DNA of 64,000 bases from Lonicera japonica (Eukaryota > Streptophyta > Magnoliopsida > Dipsacales > Caprifoliaceae). The stretch covers positions 8,816,394 through 8,880,393 of the forward strand of contig CM038470.1 of the NCBI GenBank assembly GCA_021464415.1. Direction: 5' to 3'. The notes beneath the pieces are model-generated. The model worked only from the letters and a program-made list of their open reading frames with translations, made no database searches and was not told where the DNA came from. The position numbers were made by a program, and so were the translations under genes. Of the stretch, positions 59,815 through 64,000 are shown piece after piece (position 1 is the first letter of the stretch; each line of letters begins with the position of its first letter).

Positions 59815-59981
59815 ACCTATGCCCGCGTCATCACCACAAGCAGATCAATTCACCCAACACCGCCGCACTCTGCCTCTTCTTCCACGACTGCCTCGTCGAA
59901 GGCTGCGACGTTTTCGTCCTCATCTCCTCCACCGCCTTCGCCAAGGTCGAGCTAGACACTGACATCAACCTCTCCCTCTGA
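59815..59981 (+). pseudogene. Captured class III peroxidase exon fragment
   Basis: Class III peroxidases are secreted haem enzymes. The frame ending at 59981 reads KQINSPNTAALCLFFHDCLVEGCDVF, in pieces KQINSPNTAA / LCLFFHDCLVEGC / VLISSTAFAKVELDTDINLSL. This is the distal haem pocket of the PER31/41-like group as I recall it (RLFFHDCF..GCDASVLI). The distal His of FFHDC is kept, but the essential Arg before it (RLFFHDC) is Cys here. The start, proximal His and most of the enzyme are missing; the upstream part is in a shifted frame. It is a fragment without enzyme function. Confidence 0.88.
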
Positions 59982-60160
59982 AAACTAGCCACTTTAATAT
60001 ATATATATATATATATATATTCAATCTTTTCAATTTAATTTTTCCGCAGCCTTTCGCCGCACGACAAAGTATTAAGATTCAATTTCTTGTTACTGTTATA
60101 CGTACTGCTCGCGTATTCAGATCAAGTTTTTATTTCCTCCGAAAATTCTACACCGGACCT

Positions 60161-60275
60161 CGCCGTTCTGTCGGCTCCCGTCATCGCCGTTCCGTCGGCT
60201 CTCGTCATCGCCGTTCCGTCGGCTCCTGTTATTTTCGTTACCGCCGTTCCGTCTGCCCCCACCGCCGTTCCGCTG
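60161..60275 (+). repeat. 24-bp tandem repeat inside the captured-gene element
   Basis: CGCCGTTC(C/T)GTCGGCTC begins at 60161, 60185 and 60209, with a decayed fourth copy near 60241. It is CG-rich, unlike the AT-rich surroundings. Confidence 0.85.
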
Positions 60276-61110
60276 TTTGGTAGCTTCCTCACCTCTTCAA
60301 ACTCAAGTTGGTCTCTTCATACCCCTTGAGTTTGAGGGGGGTGTTAGAATATTCTCCATGTTTTCCTCCTCCCATGTTTTCCTCTTTGTTCCCCTCTCCC
60401 TATTTTCCTCCCCTTTTCTCTCCTTATTTTTCTCCATGTTTTTAGGTTGTCTTATAATTTGTTTTCCCTTTGTATCACTATATATTTGTTAGTCTTGTAT
60501 TGTTAAGATGGAGTGATTGTAACAATGTAACCCCTTGTGGATTTCTTGCTCATTAATATAATTTCTCTATTTCAATGTTGTATAATTTATCACTTATCAC
60601 TACTCTTATTTAACTCTCCTCGCTCTCCTTAGCGATAGATGCTAAATTAGTTTGAATGAACCTTTTTATTTATTTAGAAATTCTACCTAATGCATAAGGA
60701 TTGAGTTATGCAGTGAGTGAAAAATAATGAATTTTAAATAATATTACGAAAGTTAGGGTTTAAAATAGAGTTAGTGATTAAAGTTACAATTAATGACAAA
60801 ATTAGAAGTCAAATTTAGGATTTAAACCACAATAAAAAAAAAATACACCCAGGGAGCGAAGGAAAAATATTGCACTTTAGTTGAACTCTAATTTTCTCAC
60901 GCCTTTTTTTTTTCTCTCTTACGAGAGTCGAAGCCTGAAAACTTTCTTAATATATCTGTTTGAATTTGTGTGCGCTCAATAAATGGTAACTGATAACAAA
61001 ATTTTAAAATAGTATGATATATTTAATATATATCTAAATTAATAATAATCTTCTGAAAGATAATTAATATATATGTATGAAGAATGCTCAAATTAAACTG
61101 GTGTAAGCTT

Positions 61111-61529
61111 AGAGTATCTCCAATTGTATAATCAAAATAATAACTATAATTAAATTTAATAATGTCAGCTAAAAATATTACACCAATAGCATAATTAAAT
61201 TTTAGCAACCTTTTAACCAATAACCAAATATACTCCATTTATAATCAAAATTAACAACATTGTTCAGTACCAAAAATGAGGGATCCACTAATTCTATTAG
61301 GTAAAAGAGAAACTTTTCAAATTTAAATCATATTTCTCTCCTTTTTTTTTTGAAACAAAATTTAAATTAATTAGTTTGTGGCCAATCAATATAATGAACC
61401 CACAAATTTAGTTATTGAGAAAAAATAATCATTAGGGATACTTACATTGTTAACTTTAACAATATACTAAACAAATAATTAAAAGTCATTTTGATTATTT
61501 AATTTTAGTTATTCCATTGGAAATACTCT
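61111..61529. mobile_element. MITE with AGAGTATCTCCAAT ends
   Basis: AGAGTATCTCCAATTG at the left and CCATTGGAAATACTCT at the right are inverted with two mismatches. The body is AT-rich and non-coding. It is related in its ends to the element at 35932. Confidence 0.65.
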
Positions 61530-61815
61530 TATAAAGTTTTTCAACTATCCGTAACCTTTTTTCATATTCACGTATGCAAAGTTTCAAGTCAATCCGATAT
61601 TAGTAACAATATAATCATTACACTTACTTTCACTCAATTTTTATAAGGTTCAATATATAACACGATTATGATAAGAGACTTATGCATATTTGATTAGTTC
61701 AATTGTTTGCACTCATTTTGAGATTTTATAATTAATTAATTGAATGGTTATATTGAGGAATTATGAAATTGACAAAAAGTTATAGGGAGGAGTAAAACTT
61801 CTTTACTTTACATAG

Positions 61816-62139
61816 GGCCTCATTTGGTTCACGGAAGGGAAATCAATTCCCTTATATTTCTCATGGAGGTGGAAAACTAAATTTTCTGTCAATTTTTGTT
61901 TTCTTGTGTTTGGTAAAGCATGGAAAGTATTTAGGTAAAGACTATTATTGTCTAAATTTTTTGTAATAAATGCTTGAAAATCACATGGAAAAATCAATCT
62001 CATGTGTTTTGAGAGGAATGGTTTTACCCCCTACTTTTTCCTCTATCAGAAAAGTGTTTCCGGAATTTGTGCTTAGCAAACAAAGGAAATGAACTACTTT
62101 TCTTTCACGAGTACTAAAATCCGTGAATCAAACGAGGTC
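61816..62139. mobile_element. Tourist-like MITE (324 bp)
   Basis: GGCCTCATTTGGTTCACGGA at the left pairs with the complement of the right end (GACCTCGTTTGATTCACGGA). TAG flanks both sides (61813-61815 and 62140-62142). It is non-coding. Confidence 0.75.
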
Positions 62140-62693
62140 TAGGTGTAACTTGAATCCATCTCTCTCTATATATTTATATATGAGCTAAGTTATAAAGAGG
62201 AGTTCACTCACAGAAGTAGCTTATTTGGAGGGGTAAATGGATGAATTTATTTTTTTATTAAATGTGTAAATATGATCTATATAGTTATTAGATCACCCCA
62301 TGAGACTTTCTAATAGGGGCTTTTTTTTAAAAGATAAATGCTCTTTCTATTAAAGAACACTCATTTGAATTAATTAGTTTAGAAGATAACTTTTTAATTA
62401 AGGACAAAATATTAATAATTATATAATTTCAATTAATTAAATTGAATTCCAATACTATCATTCTTAAAGATAAATATAAGAAAATAAATATACAATTAAA
62501 TTTAGAATTAAATAAATGAAAATAAAATTCATACCAATTCAAACACATATTACAAGAAATTTAAACAAAAAGATAACCACATAATCATTCAAAAAAAGTC
62601 TAAGGATATAAATGTTTCAAACTAACCAGACATAATATGAGTCTGGAACTACAAATATGTCTAAATCACAATTTTTCTATAGTTGAAAGTAAT

Positions 62694-62884
62694 CATATTA
62701 AGTTACGTTATTCGAATTAATTTTTTAACAGACATATTAAGTTACGTTCTTTTAATTAATTTTCTGACAGACATATTATGCTGAATCTTTTCAATTTTCT
62801 GTTAGACATATTAAGTTACATCTTTTTATTTTTTTGACAGACATATTAAGTGACATTTTTTCAATTTTCTATCAGACATAATAT
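62694..62884 (+). repeat. Minisatellite, six ~35-39-bp units
   Basis: ACATATTAAGTTAC-type words recur at about 62694, 62733, 62772, 62807, 62842 and 62877, separated by T-rich spacers with TTTTCTGACAG. It is non-coding. Confidence 0.8.
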
Positions 62885-63338
62885 AAAATAGTGATGAACA
62901 TTCAATCTTATATATAATATGTCTTGAAACAATTTATTATTTTTATATGTATGTGTTTATTAAGATAAAAATTTATAATCATATCTATCGAGTTGTGTCA
63001 TATTTACCTGTGTTAATTTATGTTAGGCTCGAAATAAATTGATCTCGTGTTCGTATTATCATGGCAAAAAAAATAAAATAAAAAAATAACCTAAAAATAC
63101 ATATTGACGCCCCTAAATTTTATATGGTACATAGTTGGCGGTGTTATTTCCCATTTAGATCCTTTTACGCCACGAAACAGACCGGTACAAATTTTGGCTT
63201 TTGTCTCTACATAAGATCTTAGTCAATAGTCACTCATTCACTCTCTTTGTCCACCACCACACCTTGTGAAAAACACAATCGCCTTCCGGTTCCAAGTAAG
63301 CGCAGAACCCTTCCAAATTCCGGCAGAGAGGGAAAGAG

Positions 63339-63613
63339 ATGGAGAATGGATCATCGAAGAAGAAATGGAGATTTAAAGCTAGCGAAGTGGTGAGCATGGC
63401 CTCTAAGATCTCCATTAGAGGTATTCTAATGATGATTATGGAAAATCTCAACGAAGCCGACACCAGGCCCACCATTCCCCTCGGCCATGGTGATCCCTCC
63501 GCTTTCCCCTGCTTCCGTACTACTCCTGTCGCGGAGGACGCCATCGCCGATGCTGTCCGCTCCGCAAAATTCAACTCCTATGCCCCTACCGTCGGTCTTC
63601 TTCCTGCTCGACA
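63339..63613 (+). CDS. Tyrosine aminotransferase-like, exon 1 (gene continues past the window)
   Basis: The product is probably a PLP-dependent aminotransferase acting on tyrosine, in the tocopherol and phenolic pathways. The exon reads MENGSSKKKWRF, SKISIRGILMMIMENLNEAD, TRPTIPLGHGDPSAFPCF, RTTPVAEDAIADAVRSAKFN and SYAPTVGLLPAR. That is the conserved N-terminus up to the first intron of plant TAT genes. The splice donor is CGACA|GTAATT, phase 2; the exon as given is 91 codons and two bases. Copy 2 is closer to the family consensus (TTPVAEDAI, SYAPTVG) than copy 1, which suggests it is the functional gene. Intron 1 begins with a MITE; the next exon lies beyond 64000. Confidence 0.88.
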
Positions 63614-63656
63614 GTAATTTTTCATTTTATGCCCATTACTATTATTTTCCTTCTTG

Positions 63657-63935
63657 GCTATATTTGATAGAAACATGAAAAATGAAAAAAAAAAAAAATA
63701 AGTTGAGAGATGTACCGATATTAACTCTTACTTTTTGCTTTTTTCCATGACAAATCTCTTTTTAAGTGATGGTGGAGAAAATTTATCAGCAAAATATTAA
63801 AGGAGCATAGATGACATATACTCACCAAAATGAGTATGAGATGAATAATATTTCATCATATGCTTCAACTTATTTTTCATCTTCTCACTTAAATTAGTTA
63901 TTTTTATTTTCATTTTTCATGTTGTAAGGCTTCGT
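63657..63935. mobile_element. Tourist-like MITE copy in intron 1 of TAT copy 2
   Basis: It is similar along its length to 57908-58192 (AAATAAGTTGA; TTTTTTCCATGA; ATACTCA..AAAATGAGTA; TCTTCTCACTTAAATTAGTT). The outer right end is missing. At 63936 the head of another copy (AAGGCTTCGTTTGATAATAA) starts and runs off the window. Confidence 0.6.
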
Positions 63936-64000
63936 TTGATAATAATATATAAAATAGTATGATGAACTATGTATTTGTTGTGGGAAGTTTAAAAATAAGT

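Larger units (their letters stand above)
59338..60592 (+). mobile_element. Non-autonomous LTR retrotransposon with identical LTRs and captured peroxidase sequence
   Basis: The LTRs 59338-59588 and 60342-60592 (251 bp each, TGTTAGAATATT...AATTTATCA) show no difference on my reading. The target duplication CTTAT is at 59333-59337 and 60593-60597. The primer site TGGTATCAGAGG is at 59589, and a polypurine tract (TTTGAGGGGGG) precedes the 3' LTR. The 753-bp inside has no gag or pol. It carries a class III peroxidase piece, a (TA)n run and a CG-rich 24-bp tandem repeat. It must have moved with enzymes from another element, and very recently. Confidence 0.95.
60598..63236. other. Interval between the two TAT exon-1 copies
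   Basis: No exon of the TAT gene was recognised here. The first ~30 bases still resemble intron 1 of copy 2. The rest is AT-rich and holds two MITEs and a minisatellite, listed separately. Confidence 0.5.

Overview
This window is nuclear DNA of a flowering plant, most likely a eudicot. It is AT-rich, its genes have GT-AG introns and their products are plant families. The space between genes is filled with plant retrotransposons, SINEs and MITEs. No RNA genes, CRISPR arrays or bacterial features were seen.

Five genes can be read completely: a RING1-type Polycomb ring-finger gene (11275-18761, +), a divergent non-specific lipid transfer protein gene (25121-26260, +), a clade-type PP2C phosphatase gene (27527-32592, +), an arginine-rich tandem CCCH zinc finger gene (36566-37803, +) and an EAR-motif ERF repressor gene (50914-51522, -). 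Two copies of the first exon of a tyrosine aminotransferase-like gene lie at the right end (59045-59319 and 63339-63613, +). The second copy probably belongs to a gene that continues past the window. Two decayed copies of the lipid transfer protein gene precede the intact one.

Layout. 1-4110: a LINE (L1 type, minus strand) whose ORF2 is open to the window edge and whose ORF1 has one early stop. 4141-10820: a complete Copia element with 182-bp LTRs, a target duplication AAACC, an intact gag and a decayed pol. 10821-19100: RING1 gene, with a Tourist-like MITE in intron 7. 19110-26500: lipid transfer protein duplications, with a 1.3-kb long-TIR transposon at 21557-22869. 26990-32850: PP2C gene, with a 749-bp miniature Copia element in intron 1 and a MITE just after the stop codon. 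36300-37900: CCCH gene. 43264-47906: an older degenerate Copia element (minus). 50900-51720: ERF gene and a dense promoter. 54800-58850: SINEs, a TRIM-like remnant, MITEs and a LINE tail. 59000-64000: the TAT exon-1 pair; a 1255-bp LTR element with identical LTRs sits in what would be intron 1 of the first copy, and it carries a piece of a class III peroxidase gene.

The host genes are not an operon or pathway; they are independent nuclear genes in a transposon-rich neighbourhood. The most unusual items are the recent LTR element carrying host peroxidase sequence, the gag-only Copia element with young LTRs, and the 4-bp ATGA overlap between ORF1 and ORF2 of the LINE.
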